Positions 16,656-26,141 of a stretch of 64,000 nucleotides of DNA are shown here, in pieces (positions within the stretch are counted from its first letter, which is position 1; each line of letters begins with the position of its first letter). The position numbers and the translations under genes are program-made. Origin of the DNA: an uncultured Clostridia bacterium (GTDB lineage Bacteria; Bacillota; Clostridia; Oscillospirales; Ruminococcaceae); contig CAMCPM010000005.1 in the NCBI GenBank assembly GCA_945876755.1, positions 62,001 to 126,000 on the forward strand, written 5' to 3'. The notes beneath the pieces are model-generated. The model was given only the letters and a program-made list of their open reading frames with translations, searched no databases and had not been told where the DNA came from.

Positions 16656-17861
16656 TTACATATTTTCCGAAATGATCTGCTTCGGAAGAACCTTTGCATT
16701 TTCGGATATTGTGATATTATGACCGATAACCGCAATTCCCCAGTCGTCTCTGTTTTCGACTGTTTCGGGACGTGCGCCTATCTGAGCGCCCGAACCGACA
16801 ACGCAGTTTTCGCCTACGATAGCATATTCTACGATAGCACCTGACTTGATTACCGAGCCGGGCATGATGATAGAGTCTGTAACGGTTGCACCGGCTTCGA
16901 TGGTAACACCCTCATAGATAACCGAGAAATCAACTGTACCGTTGATAACGCAGCCGTCAGTAACCATTGAGTTTTCGATAACAGCGTCAGAGCCTATGTA
17001 CTGAGGAGGCATAACGGGATTCTGAGAGTACATTTTCCATTCGGGATCGTAAAGGTCAATAGGAATGTTTGGATTAAGCAGATCCATATTTGCTTCCCAA
17101 AGAGAATCAAGAGTTCCAACGTCCTTCCAGTAGCCATCAAACGGATAAGCAACCATAACTTCCTTGTTTGCAAGCATATCGGGAATAATGTTCTTGCCGA
17201 AGTCCTTTGAAGCGTTTTCGTCGTTCTCGTTGTCGATAAGGTACTGCTTCAGCTTCTTCCAAGTGAAGATGTAAATACCCATTGAAGCAAGAGTAGACTT
17301 AGGCTGCTTTGGCTTCTCCTCAAATTCTGTAATGAAACCGTTCTCGTCGGCAGTCATGATACCGAAGCGTGAAGCCTCTTCAAGAGAAACGTCAAGAACA
17401 GCAATGGTAGCGTCAGCATTCTTCTTCTTGTGGAATTCAAGCATCTCATTGTAATCCATCTTGTAGATGTGGTCGCCTGAAAGAATGATAACATATTCGG
17501 GGTCGTATCTGTCAACGAAAGCAATATTCTGATAGATAGCGTTTGCAGTACCCTTATACCACTCAGCGCCGAGAGCAGTCTGGTAAGGAGGCAGACAATG
17601 AACGCCGCCGTTGAGCTTGTCAAGATCCCAAGGCTGACCGTTGCCGATATAATCGTGAAGTACCAAAGGCTGATACTGAGTAAGAACGCCGACAGTATCA
17701 ATACCGGAGTTTACGCAGTTTGAAAGAGGAAAGTCAATGATCCTGTATTTGCCTCCGTAAGGAACGGCAGGCTTTGCCATGTCATGGGTAAGAGCATACA
17801 GACGGCTTCCCTGACCGCCTGCAAGCAGCATTGCAACGCATTCTTTTTTGGTTTTATACAT
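16656..17861 (-). CDS. glgC: Glucose-1-phosphate adenylyltransferase, catalytic
   Basis: 401 residues. Makes ADP-glucose from glucose-1-phosphate and ATP. The catalytic loop [15 protein letters not shown] (about 11-25), [20 protein letters not shown], the sugar-phosphate region [12 protein letters not shown] and FEEKPKQP are all present, followed by the C-terminal beta-helix with hexapeptide repeats. Second gene of the glg operon, 27 bp from glgB, start preceded by TAGGAGG. Confidence 0.96.
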   Translation of the reverse strand: MYKTKKECVAMLLAGGQGSRLYALTHDMAKPAVPYGGKYRIIDFPLSNCVNSGIDTVGVLTQYQPLVLHDYIGNGQPWDLDKLNGGVHCLPPYQTALGAEWYKGTANAIYQNIAFVDRYDPEYVIILSGDHIYKMDYNEMLEFHKKKNADATIAVLDVSLEEASRFGIMTADENGFITEFEEKPKQPKSTLASMGIYIFTWKKLKQYLIDNENDENASKDFGKNIIPDMLANKEVMVAYPFDGYWKDVGTLDSLWEANMDLLNPNIPIDLYDPEWKMYSQNPVMPPQYIGSDAVIENSMVTDGCVINGTVDFSVIYEGVTIEAGATVTDSIIMPGSVIKSGAIVEYAIVGENCVVGSGAQIGARPETVENRDDWGIAVIGHNITISENAKVLPKQIISENM

Positions 17862-17888
17862 TCTAATATCCTCCTAATGTTATGGGAT

Positions 17889-19982
17889 TTATTTATCGTT
17901 TTTTGCTTTTCCGCCCGTTTTCTTAGGTGCGGACTTTGCCGCCGGCTTTTTCGCCGCAGCACCGGATATCGCCCCCTTTGCAGCACCTGCCGTTTTACCG
18001 CCCTTAGCGGACTTTGCAGTTTTTGTCTTTTTATCAGCGGACGCATTTGCGTCGGGCTTAGCCTTTGGAGTACGCTTTTTCTTGGGCGTACACTTGAAGT
18101 ACATAACGCTCATTGCGGGAATATCGAGAACGATAGACTGCTCATAGCCGTGCATTGAGTAATCCTCGGATTTAACCTTGCCGTTCTGAATGATACCCGT
18201 ACCGCCGTACTTCTCATCATCTGTTGAAAGCACCTGCTCGTATGTACCCTCATAAGGAACACCTATGCGGTAGTTGTCCCTTGCAACGGGAACAAAGTTG
18301 CAGACAGCAATAATTTCATTGCCGCTTCTGTCGATTCTTCTGAAAGAGATTATGCTCTGCATATAGTCATCGTGACAGATCCATGAGAAACCTTCCCATG
18401 ACTCGTCATTCTCCCAGAACGGAGAGTTAGCAAGATAGAACTTGTTAAGATCTCTTGTAAAATCAAGAGTTTTCCTGTGGTTGTCATAATCCAGCAGCAG
18501 CCAATCAAGACCCTGCTTGAAATTCCATTCAATTACCTGCGCAAATTCGGTACCCATGAAGTTGAGCTTCTTTCCGGGGTGCGCAAACATATACGCAAGG
18601 AATGTGCGGAGCGAAGCGAACTTTTCTTCCATGCTTCTGCCGCTCATCTTATTGAAGAGCGAAGCCTTTCCGTGAACTACCTCGTCATGAGAGATCGGAA
18701 GGATAAAGTTTTCGCTGAAGCTGTAGAAGAACGAGAATGTCAGCTTTCCGTGATTGTTTGCACGGAAGATTGGATCCATTCTCATGTAGTCGAGCATATC
18801 GTTCATCCAGCCCATGTTCCACTTGAAGTTAAAGCCAAGACCGCCGACATCGGCAGGCTTTGTAACAAGAGGCCATGCAGTAGATTCTTCAGCTATCATA
18901 AGGATATTTCCGCAGCGTCCGAAAACAGCAGTGTTAAGATTCCTCAGGAAATCAATAGCCTCGTAGTTTTCGTTGCCGCCATCCTTGTTGGGACGCCATT
19001 CTCTGCGGTCGTAGTCAAGATAGAGCATCGAAGCCACAGCGTCAACTCTCAGACCGTCTATATGGAATTTTTCTATCCAGTAAACAGCATTTGAAATAAG
19101 GAAGGACCGAACCTCGGGCTTGCCGAAGTCAAACACTCTCGTGCCCCAGGAAGCGTGTTCCTTTTTCAGAGGGTCGGAGTATTCATAGCAGCAGTCGCCA
19201 TCAAATTCAAATAGACCTGCTGCATCCTTAGGGAAGTGGGCAGGTACCCAATCAAGAATAACACCTATGCCTGCCTGATGGAACATATCCACCATTTTCA
19301 TCATATCCTCTGGAGTACCGTAGCGTGAAGTAGGCGCATAGTAACCGATTATCTGATATCCCCACGAGCCGTCAAAGGGGTACTCGGCAAGCGGCATAAG
19401 CTCAAGATGGGTATAGCCCATATCCTTGAGATAGGGGATCATCTCCTCTGCAAACTTAACATAATTGAACGGCTCGCCGTTTTCATATGTACGCCATGAG
19501 CCCAAATGAGCCTCGTAAATATTCATAGGGCTGCGGTAAATATTTTTGGAATCTCTGTCCTTGTACCACTTTGCGTCGCCCCACTTGTAGCCGCTGATAT
19601 CGAAATACTTTGTAGCTGTGTTGGGACGCGTCTCCATATGAGTACCGAACGGGTCGGACTTCATAACAATACTCATATGAGCGGTTTCAATACTATATTT
19701 ATATATAAAATACTGCTCAACTCCGGGAACAAATATCTCCCAGACAGTCTTGTCGGCAAGCTGCTCCATGGGATTTTTGTCTCTGTCCCAGTTGTTGAAA
19801 TCGCCAACAAGAGACACCGATTTTGCATGGGGAGCCCATACGCGGAAGAACACTCCTTCCTTGCCGTCCTTTTTGCCTTTATGAGCGCCAAAGAAATCAA
19901 AAGCGGTAAAATTGGTTCCCTCATGGAAAATATGCAAAGGGAACTCATATCCCTCCGGAAATTTTTTATTATTGTTTGTCAT
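17889..19982 (-). CDS. glgB: 1,4-alpha-glucan branching enzyme with histone-H1-like basic tail
   Basis: 697-residue GH13 enzyme that introduces alpha-1,6 branches in glycogen. An N-terminal CBM48-like domain (about 20-130) precedes the barrel. Barrel motifs: GVILDWVPAHFP, GLRVDAVASML (nucleophile Asp), MIAEEST (acid Glu), PISHDEVVHGK. After the normal end of the all-beta C-terminal domain (MSVMYFKCT), about 65 extra residues follow with roughly 20 Lys and 17 Ala plus Pro/Gly/Thr, resembling histone H1 or bacterial H1-like tails. The tail is encoded at 17892-18086 with no frameshift. It is first in the operon, with a good promoter upstream. Confidence 0.95.
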   Translation of the reverse strand: MTNNNKKFPEGYEFPLHIFHEGTNFTAFDFFGAHKGKKDGKEGVFFRVWAPHAKSVSLVGDFNNWDRDKNPMEQLADKTVWEIFVPGVEQYFIYKYSIETAHMSIVMKSDPFGTHMETRPNTATKYFDISGYKWGDAKWYKDRDSKNIYRSPMNIYEAHLGSWRTYENGEPFNYVKFAEEMIPYLKDMGYTHLELMPLAEYPFDGSWGYQIIGYYAPTSRYGTPEDMMKMVDMFHQAGIGVILDWVPAHFPKDAAGLFEFDGDCCYEYSDPLKKEHASWGTRVFDFGKPEVRSFLISNAVYWIEKFHIDGLRVDAVASMLYLDYDRREWRPNKDGGNENYEAIDFLRNLNTAVFGRCGNILMIAEESTAWPLVTKPADVGGLGFNFKWNMGWMNDMLDYMRMDPIFRANNHGKLTFSFFYSFSENFILPISHDEVVHGKASLFNKMSGRSMEEKFASLRTFLAYMFAHPGKKLNFMGTEFAQVIEWNFKQGLDWLLLDYDNHRKTLDFTRDLNKFYLANSPFWENDESWEGFSWICHDDYMQSIISFRRIDRSGNEIIAVCNFVPVARDNYRIGVPYEGTYEQVLSTDDEKYGGTGIIQNGKVKSEDYSMHGYEQSIVLDIPAMSVMYFKCTPKKKRTPKAKPDANASADKKTKTAKSAKGGKTAGAAKGAISGAAAKKPAAKSAPKKTGGKAKNDK

Positions 19983-20014
19983 GCAGAAAACTCCTTATAC
20001 TTTCTTATGTTTAT

Positions 20015-20043
20015 ATTTTAACAGATTATGTATCATATTGCAA
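20015..20043 (-). promoter_or_regulatory. Promoter of the glg operon
   Basis: On the minus strand TTGCAA (20043-20038), 17-nt spacer, TAAAAT (20020-20015), about 30 bp before the glgB start and its AAGGAG site. Confidence 0.68.
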
Positions 20044-20222
20044 GTGTTTTTAGTAAAATTTTATAATCTGAACGTAAAACACAAGTTAAAACTGTGCAAT
20101 ATTTACATAAATGTTGGAATAAAAAATGGAATAAATTAAATTATATGTAATATTTTAGAATGTTTTCAATTATTTTACAGAACAATATGCAAATTAAACA
20201 ATAGAAGCAGGAGTTGTCAGGG

Positions 20223-22517
20223 TCAGATTTTGTGTATTTTAACAACATAAACCGTCTTATCATCGCAGCGGCATAAGTCCTCCTCCATACCATTTTCAGC
20301 TGCGGCAACTATTCTTTCGGCGCACTCCTGCACAGTAACGCCAACGCTCAGCATAAGCTCGCGCACACGGGGAAAACATTCTTCGCAAATACCGTCGGTT
20401 ATCATAACTACGCTGTCGCCGTCCGAAAGCTGTACCGAGCGCCTGCAAATTTCCACCGAGCTGACAATGCCTACGGGCGTAGACCAGCTCTCCACAGTTT
20501 TCACCGTACCGTTCGTCTTGAAAAAAGTCTGCGCCGCACCAAGCTTTACGACCTCTGCCCTGCCGGTAAAAAGATTTATCCTCAGCAGGTCAACGGTAGC
20601 AAAGATCTCCTCCGCGGACTTTGTAAGCAGCAGCCTGTTTATGAGCCGTACCGCAGCATCCGTACCAAGTCCTGCACGGATTATCCTCGTCATAAGCGAA
20701 ACCGTCATGCAGCTTTCGACCGCCGCCCTGACTCCGCTTCCCATGCCATCCGAAATAAGAATACAAAGATTTCCCATACTGTCACGGAAAGACGTATCCG
20801 AATCACCGCTGGTTTGCTCTCTTCCGCTGACCTTTGCCCTTCCGACCTCAACCGCAAAAGCAGGCAGTTCCTGAAAGCAAAGATGGGTCACACGATTCAG
20901 CGAGACCGCCGTCGGCTCGTCAAGCTCCCTGTCCGTAATACTTCCAAGCCGCTCGGTAAGCTCTTCAAGCTTTACGTTCAGAAGACCCTCATAAAAGCAC
21001 TCTATAAATATTCTTCCGTCTCTGTCAAAAAAAACTGCCGCCGCAGGCTCTTTCACACCCGATTCCTCAAGTGCTTCACGAACGTATTCCGAAAGGACTT
21101 CATCACAGGACGAAAGCACGTCCGCACTTTGGCTCAAAAAGCCGAGCATATCCTCCGTCTCGGAAAGCTGTTCAAGAGTTATCTCCCTCATGCAGTCGGT
21201 TACATCGCCGTACCGCTTTTCTATCTGCGAGAGCCTGTACATTTCGTTAAAGGCTTCAGCCAGCTCGTTTTTTTTCGGGCAGCATTCAAGAGCCTTGTGC
21301 AGTTCTTTTTCAGTAATAAAACCCTTGCTTTTAAGTATATTCTCCGCAGGACGGAAATAGGAGTCAATACGGTGTTTTTCATCTTCACCGCAAAAAACGC
21401 TGCTTCTGCAAAGCGTGCAGACCTTACTGCAAACCTCCTTAGAAATGTCATTTCCGTTACCTCCGTTTTCCAGAACTTTAGCCGCCTTTGCAAAGCTTGC
21501 CCTTACGTCCGAAACAGCCGAAGCCGCAAATTTCAGCTTTGCCCCGTAATTCAAAGCAGCTGCCGATGGAGCAGCAGCAGTTCTGCCGAAAGACCTGCGG
21601 TAAAGCTTTTCCGGAATAATGCAGAACGCCGCCGAAGCCGCAGCCGCCTCTGGAATAAGCTTTACAGTGTCCGAGGGCATACCGTACACAAGAGCGCCTG
21701 CAAAAACGACCGCAATAAAAACGCCAGCGGAAAGAAGCTTATTTTTTTTGAATAATAATCCGGAAGCAAGTCCTGCACATACAACTATCGCAGCCGACGG
21801 AGCCATTGAAGCCGAAGCCGCCCCAAAAGCAAATGCCGAAAGCGCCCCCGCAGCCGCACCGCCGGGTATTCCGTATCGGAAAGCCGCAGCGGCAGTAAAG
21901 AATAATCCGGCAACTCTTCCGGCATTGACCGCACCGAAGCTTATTCCGCAAAGCATACAAATCAGAAGCATATATACTACCGAGACCGAAACGCAGTTTT
22001 CAGCAGAAATAACAAAGTCTCTTTCCGCACAGGAAAAAGCTTTTTCCGTAAAAAAAGCAGCTCCGCCGCAAAGTACGCTGCGGAAAAATACCGCAAGAAT
22101 AAGCGCAGCCGTGATTTTGAAAGAAAAAGCAACAGCGATACCGCATATTATGTACGATGCACAAGCAAGCGCACCGGCAGCAACAGGCGTTATTTTTCTT
22201 CCGAAAACGGAAGTGATCATCGCACGCGCAATAATTACCGCAGGCATTGAAATAATTTCCGTTACATAAAGCTGGATCGTACCGTCAAGAAAGAACGCCG
22301 CCATAGCTCCCCCGAAAGCAGCAAAACCACCAAGCGGAGAGATCACTGCCGTAAGAGCCGTGCAAAGGGGCGCACCGTTTCCGCCGAGCCTTGTTCCTGC
22401 CGCAAGAAAACCGAGCAGCGCCGATATGAAAAACGCCGCCGCAGGATTTACTGTTTTCTTTGCAGCAGTAACAGCAGCCTCCGCCGATTCTGTAATTATT
22501 TTTTCTTTTAACTTCAT
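20223..22517 (-). CDS. spoIIE: Stage II sporulation protein E-like PP2C phosphatase
   Basis: 764 residues. The first about 310 are hydrophobic with around ten membrane segments and Ala-rich composition; a middle cytoplasmic region with several Cys (VCTLCRSSVFCGED) follows; the last about 200 form a PP2C/SpoIIE phosphatase domain with metal-binding aspartates in LISDGMGSG and MITDGICEE. In spore formers this dephosphorylates SpoIIAA to activate sigma-F in the forespore. The start ATG is 12 nt from AAGGA, somewhat far; a GTG nearer that site is in another frame. The spoVG and pdaA-like genes in the window also suggest a sporulation programme or its remains. Confidence 0.92.
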   Translation of the reverse strand: MKLKEKIITESAEAAVTAAKKTVNPAAAFFISALLGFLAAGTRLGGNGAPLCTALTAVISPLGGFAAFGGAMAAFFLDGTIQLYVTEIISMPAVIIARAMITSVFGRKITPVAAGALACASYIICGIAVAFSFKITAALILAVFFRSVLCGGAAFFTEKAFSCAERDFVISAENCVSVSVVYMLLICMLCGISFGAVNAGRVAGLFFTAAAAFRYGIPGGAAAGALSAFAFGAASASMAPSAAIVVCAGLASGLLFKKNKLLSAGVFIAVVFAGALVYGMPSDTVKLIPEAAAASAAFCIIPEKLYRRSFGRTAAAPSAAALNYGAKLKFAASAVSDVRASFAKAAKVLENGGNGNDISKEVCSKVCTLCRSSVFCGEDEKHRIDSYFRPAENILKSKGFITEKELHKALECCPKKNELAEAFNEMYRLSQIEKRYGDVTDCMREITLEQLSETEDMLGFLSQSADVLSSCDEVLSEYVREALEESGVKEPAAAVFFDRDGRIFIECFYEGLLNVKLEELTERLGSITDRELDEPTAVSLNRVTHLCFQELPAFAVEVGRAKVSGREQTSGDSDTSFRDSMGNLCILISDGMGSGVRAAVESCMTVSLMTRIIRAGLGTDAAVRLINRLLLTKSAEEIFATVDLLRINLFTGRAEVVKLGAAQTFFKTNGTVKTVESWSTPVGIVSSVEICRRSVQLSDGDSVVMITDGICEECFPRVRELMLSVGVTVQECAERIVAAAENGMEEDLCRCDDKTVYVVKIHKI

Positions 22518-22679
22518 GTAATGTCACGATCCTTCCGATTTTATTGCAGTAAACCGATAATATTTTTATCGCAACAATTATATCACTGCCTCGGAAAATA
22601 ATCTGTCATAATACGGCGAATGAAGCGAAAATAATAGCCGTGATATCCTTAAAGCTTGATGCTTAATACCAAAAATAAA

Positions 22680-22704
22680 CCGGGAAGAAAAGTGTTCTTC
22701 CCGG
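22680..22704 (-). terminator. Terminator after the DUF378 gene
   Basis: CCGGGAAGAA (22680-22689) pairs with TTCTTCCCGG (22695-22704); on the minus strand TTTATTTTT follows. Confidence 0.85.
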
Positions 22705-22735
22705 CCGAAGAGTATATACGTCCTATGCAGAGTTC

Positions 22736-22939
22736 TCAGCTTTCGGCAATGGTATTCCGCCTGAACAGAAGAGTTATGCACCAGACAGCTGAGAGCGCCA
22801 CGAGAACATATACGATCCTGCTGAGGATCGCACCTGTGCCGCCGAAAAGCCATGCAACAAGGTCAAAGCTGAAAATTCCCACAAGACCCCAGTTAAGTCC
22901 GCCTATAATAAGAAGCGCCAGTGCGATTTTATCAAACAT
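22736..22939 (-). CDS. DUF378 (YuzA-like) small membrane protein
   Basis: 67 residues, two membrane helices, with the family signature IIGGLNWGLVGIF near the start and a second helix ending in a short basic tail. AAAGGA lies before the ATG at 22939. The gene is monocistronic between two terminators. The function of DUF378 proteins is unknown. Confidence 0.88.
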   Translation of the reverse strand: MFDKIALALLIIGGLNWGLVGIFSFDLVAWLFGGTGAILSRIVYVLVALSAVWCITLLFRRNTIAES

Positions 22940-22973
22940 TTAATTCATTCCTTTCATATCCGTATAATAAAAA

Positions 22974-23000
22974 ACTCTCGGAAAATGTACTTCCGAGAGT
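22974..23000 (-). terminator. Terminator after the LCP-like gene
   Basis: ACTCTCGGAA (22974-22983) pairs with TTCCGAGAGT (22991-23000), followed on the minus strand by TTTTTTATT. Confidence 0.88.
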
Positions 23001-23022
23001 ATTATTTGCATATACCGCTGAA

Positions 23023-23961
23023 TTATTCCGCAGAAAGAGTATTTTCATTTTCTTCATAAAGCTTAAAGCGCTCCGTCAGCGATTTGAGGAAATTTTCATC
23101 CAGCACAAAAAGCGAATTTTCGTCATATGCACCGGTAACGGTCACAAGCTTGGAAATTTTTCCGTCGCTTTCGGCAACATATTTCATCGCCTGCGACTGC
23201 TCCTTATAGTCGTATGCAGTGAAGTTGGTTTCGACCTGCGAGTTTATCACGGTACTGAAATAATCGTCGATATGGTTTGCAAAATTAGGAGTAACATTGC
23301 GGTTGATAAGGTCGTTGACAGCAACACCTGCCATTTTTGCACGGTACTCCTCGCCCGAATTATACAGCGGATATGTCAAAACCTTTCTCAGCAGCTGTGA
23401 GTCAAGATAGGCAGTTCCCTCCCGGATTATAGTTTCCTCACCTGTGTCCGGGTCGGAGTAAATCAGATTGTACGGAACGTCAAAATCCACACCTCCGAAT
23501 ATATCAACAAGCACTCCGAAGCTTTCGTTGTTGAGCTTGAGATAATAGTCGGTTTTAACGCCTGTTGCCGCTTCAACCGCTTTTACCGCCTCTGCCGTTC
23601 CGCCTACGCGGTAGAACTCATACAGAGAATTTCCCTCGCCGCCTACGCTTGAAAAAGTATCGGCAGGCAGCGGCAGCAGAACAAGACTCTGCTCATCAGC
23701 TATCATACGGACCAGCATGAAGCAGCATCCGCTCATACGCTTTTCCGAATCGAAAATAATAAGCGTTGTCTTGTTGTTTTCCGCCGACGGAACATATTGC
23801 TCAAAACCTGCCATCTGTTCAAGTCCCGCTTCGGGAACTTTTTCCTCCTTGGGTTTCATTATTTCCATAAGCAGAACATAGCCGATACCGCCTATTATCA
23901 GAAGTGTGACAATAATCGTAATAAAGTATGTAAGAGCAATTTTCGTTCCTTTTCCTGCCAT
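23023..23961 (-). CDS. Divergent LytR-CpsA-Psr (LCP) family protein
   Basis: 312 residues with an N-terminal membrane anchor (about 8-32) and an extracytoplasmic LCP-like domain (about 60-270). The fold is suggested by LVLLPLPADTFSSV, the central FGVLVDIFGGVDFDVPYNLIY and EGTAYLDSQLL segments. LCP enzymes attach teichoic acids or polysaccharides to peptidoglycan. Here the usual PRDT motif reads PADT and the YVR.R motif reads LRKVLTYPL, so several pyrophosphate-binding arginines appear lost. It may be a non-catalytic or altered-substrate member. The start has GAAAGGAAT before the ATG. Confidence 0.75.
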   Translation of the reverse strand: MAGKGTKIALTYFITIIVTLLIIGGIGYVLLMEIMKPKEEKVPEAGLEQMAGFEQYVPSAENNKTTLIIFDSEKRMSGCCFMLVRMIADEQSLVLLPLPADTFSSVGGEGNSLYEFYRVGGTAEAVKAVEAATGVKTDYYLKLNNESFGVLVDIFGGVDFDVPYNLIYSDPDTGEETIIREGTAYLDSQLLRKVLTYPLYNSGEEYRAKMAGVAVNDLINRNVTPNFANHIDDYFSTVINSQVETNFTAYDYKEQSQAMKYVAESDGKISKLVTVTGAYDENSLFVLDENFLKSLTERFKLYEENENTLSAE

Positions 23962-24054
23962 TTTAATAAATTCCTTTCAGATAAAATTTAAATACCGTTG
24001 AAATTGAAATTATTTGGTGATATAATAAATCTTGGCTGAGCCAATAGGGATATG

Positions 24055-24624
24055 TTAAAACGCAAGCTGCTCGTATTGGCTTCTGATGTCGCTTTCAAGC
24101 TTTCCGGAATCAATAGTTTTTATCTCCAGACTGCATTGCTTTGCATAACGCACAGTCTGTCCGGTACCGCTTTTATAATCCGAAACCACAGCTATAAGCT
24201 TTGCCGAATTATCGACCATATAACGATTTCTCAGCCTCATGCAGTCCTGCGAATAATTTTCGCTGACATAAACGACCTTGTCGGCTTTCAGCAGGATATT
24301 TCCCAGTATGAATTTATCTTTTCCCGTAAAGCCGCTGCCGTGACTTCTGAACGGAGCTGCGGCAACAAGTCTGATTTCCGGATTTCCGGCTTTAAGTTCG
24401 AGAATTATCTCCCCTGCCCAAAGATCAACTCCCCGTGCAAGACCTGTTATAAAGGTGTTGTACCCCTGCTCAACACTGTCAGTTATTTCCTTATACAAAA
24501 TACTTTTTATAACACGGATTATCTGTGAGGAATCATCTCCACCATCAGGAAGCTTTTCCGGACGGTGTCCTGAAAAACATACTGTTCTGCTTCTGTCTGC
24601 GCAAATATCATTCTGCATCTGCAT
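24055..24624 (-). CDS. YpsA/DUF1273-like SLOG-family protein
   Basis: 189 residues resembling YpsA/DUF1273 of the SLOG nucleotide-binding superfamily: VCFSGHRPEKLP near the start, FITGLARGVDLWAGEIILELK (the glycine-rich ligand loop) and VVYVSENYSQDCMRLRNRYMVDNSAKLIAV. In Bacillus, YpsA influences cell division; the ligand is unknown. The ATG at 24624 follows GGGGA. It diverges from alr across 190 bp. Confidence 0.85.
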   Translation of the reverse strand: MQMQNDICADRSRTVCFSGHRPEKLPDGGDDSSQIIRVIKSILYKEITDSVEQGYNTFITGLARGVDLWAGEIILELKAGNPEIRLVAAAPFRSHGSGFTGKDKFILGNILLKADKVVYVSENYSQDCMRLRNRYMVDNSAKLIAVVSDYKSGTGQTVRYAKQCSLEIKTIDSGKLESDIRSQYEQLAF

Positions 24625-24813
24625 TTAAAATCCCCGTTTCGCCGTAAAATATAACCGTTGTCATAAAATAACGCTGCTTTTTCTAAATTAATAAACATAT
24701 AGGCATATTATAGCACAAATATTTCATTTTTACAATAGCTTTTGCAAATTGCTGTCAATTTGTAATAATTTCTGCTGTAAAAAAATTTATTACCTGAAAG
24801 GTCTGTTTTTAAA

Positions 24814-25992
24814 ATGGAAGAAAATTTTCTTAAACGCATACGCGCTGAAATAAGTCTTGACGCCGCTGAAAATAATCTGAACGAACTGAAAAAATTTTTG
24901 GACTCAGAGCATACCAAGCCTGCCTGTGTTATCAAGGCAGACGGCTACGGCCACGGCGACGTTGAGCTTATGAAGCTTTACCAAAGCATGGGCGTGGATT
25001 TTTTCTGCGTATCCAACATCGTTGAAGCGCTTAAACTGCGCAGAAACGGCTGTACCGGCGATATTCTCATTCTCAGCTGGACATCCCCCGAGAACGCAGA
25101 TATTCTTGCCGAAAACAATATTATCGGTACTGCCGTTTCAGTTGAAAACGCCCGTGAAATCTCACGCTGCGCCTCAAAGCCTGTGAGATTGCATATAAAG
25201 CTTGATACAGGAATGGGCAGAGTCGGTCTGTGCGCTGAAAATGCAGAAAAATGCGCTGCCGAAATTGCCGAGATTGCTGCTATGAAAAATATTTGCGCAG
25301 AAGGAGTTTTCACTCATTTTGCCGTTGCGGACAGCCGACTTGAAGAAAATATCCGCTTCACCGAAGAGCAGAAGCGACGCTTTTTTGCCGCCGCCAACGC
25401 AGCCGAAAAGCTTGGTGTAAAGCTTATTCACAGACATTGCCTGAACAGTGCGGGAGCGATATACTATTACGACAGCCGCAGTACACTTGCCCGTTTCGGT
25501 ATCGTTCTTTACGGTCTGAAGCCCGACTATGCTCTTGAACTTCCCGTTAAGCTTGAACCGGTAATGCAGCTCAAGTCCGTAATTTCCCACATAAAAACTA
25601 TTCACAAAGGCGATTCTGTAAGCTACGGCAGAACTTACATTGCCGACAGCGACAGAGTTATTGCAACGATTCCCTGCGGCTATGCGGACGGCTATCCCAG
25701 ACTGCTTTCAGGCAGATGCGAAGTGCTTATCAACGGCAGACGGGCAAAAGGGGTCGGAAGGATATGTATGGATCAGATGATGACGGATATTACCGACATT
25801 GACGGGATTTCCGTGGGAGACGAAGTAACGCTTATCGGCTGTGACGGCGATGAAACCATTACCGCAGACGACCTTGCGGAAATTTACGGCAGCATCGGCT
25901 ACGAGCTTGTCTGCGGAATAAGCAAGCGTGTGCCGAGAGTTTATACTAAGAATAATAAAATCATTTTGGCGAAAAATATTGAACATTTTTAA
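24814..25992 (+). CDS. alr: Alanine racemase
   Basis: 392-residue PLP enzyme converting L- to D-alanine for peptidoglycan. The PLP lysine lies in CVIKADGYGHGD (about residue 38), the second catalytic tyrosine region is GRICMDQMMTDI (about 318), and the barrel GMGRVG and GIVLYGLKP motifs are clear. Normal length. The ribosome binding site (AAAGG) is about 12 nt from the ATG, a little distant. Works in the same pathway as murC and the D,D-carboxypeptidase at 27873. Confidence 0.95.
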   Translation: MEENFLKRIRAEISLDAAENNLNELKKFLDSEHTKPACVIKADGYGHGDVELMKLYQSMGVDFFCVSNIVEALKLRRNGCTGDILILSWTSPENADILAENNIIGTAVSVENAREISRCASKPVRLHIKLDTGMGRVGLCAENAEKCAAEIAEIAAMKNICAEGVFTHFAVADSRLEENIRFTEEQKRRFFAAANAAEKLGVKLIHRHCLNSAGAIYYYDSRSTLARFGIVLYGLKPDYALELPVKLEPVMQLKSVISHIKTIHKGDSVSYGRTYIADSDRVIATIPCGYADGYPRLLSGRCEVLINGRRAKGVGRICMDQMMTDITDIDGISVGDEVTLIGCDGDETITADDLAEIYGSIGYELVCGISKRVPRVYTKNNKIILAKNIEHF

Positions 25993-26059
25993 TTATTACT
26001 TTGACACACTATTGTGCACAATTGACAAACAGCGGTTAATAAATACGTTATTGTAAACG

Positions 26060-26089
26060 TTGACAACATCTTTAAGTTTCTGTTATAAT
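26060..26089 (+). promoter_or_regulatory. Promoter of sugar-binding protein gene 1
   Basis: TTGACA (26060-26065), 18-nt spacer, TATAAT (26084-26089). ACGTT and AACGT half sites (26046-26061) form a small inverted repeat running into the -35 box, a possible operator. Confidence 0.7.
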
Positions 26090-26141
26090 TACTTTATAGT
26101 ATATTTTATTTATGTACAATTTTATGAAAGGACGTTTTCCC

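Noticed and set aside
18477..19094. A 205-codon plus-strand open frame opposite glgB
   Set aside because: Antisense to strongly conserved GH13 motifs; no translation signals.
20814..21755. A 313-codon plus-strand open frame opposite spoIIE
   Set aside because: No ribosome binding site, no recognisable motif, basic low-complexity translation; a shadow of the GC- and Ala-rich spoIIE gene.
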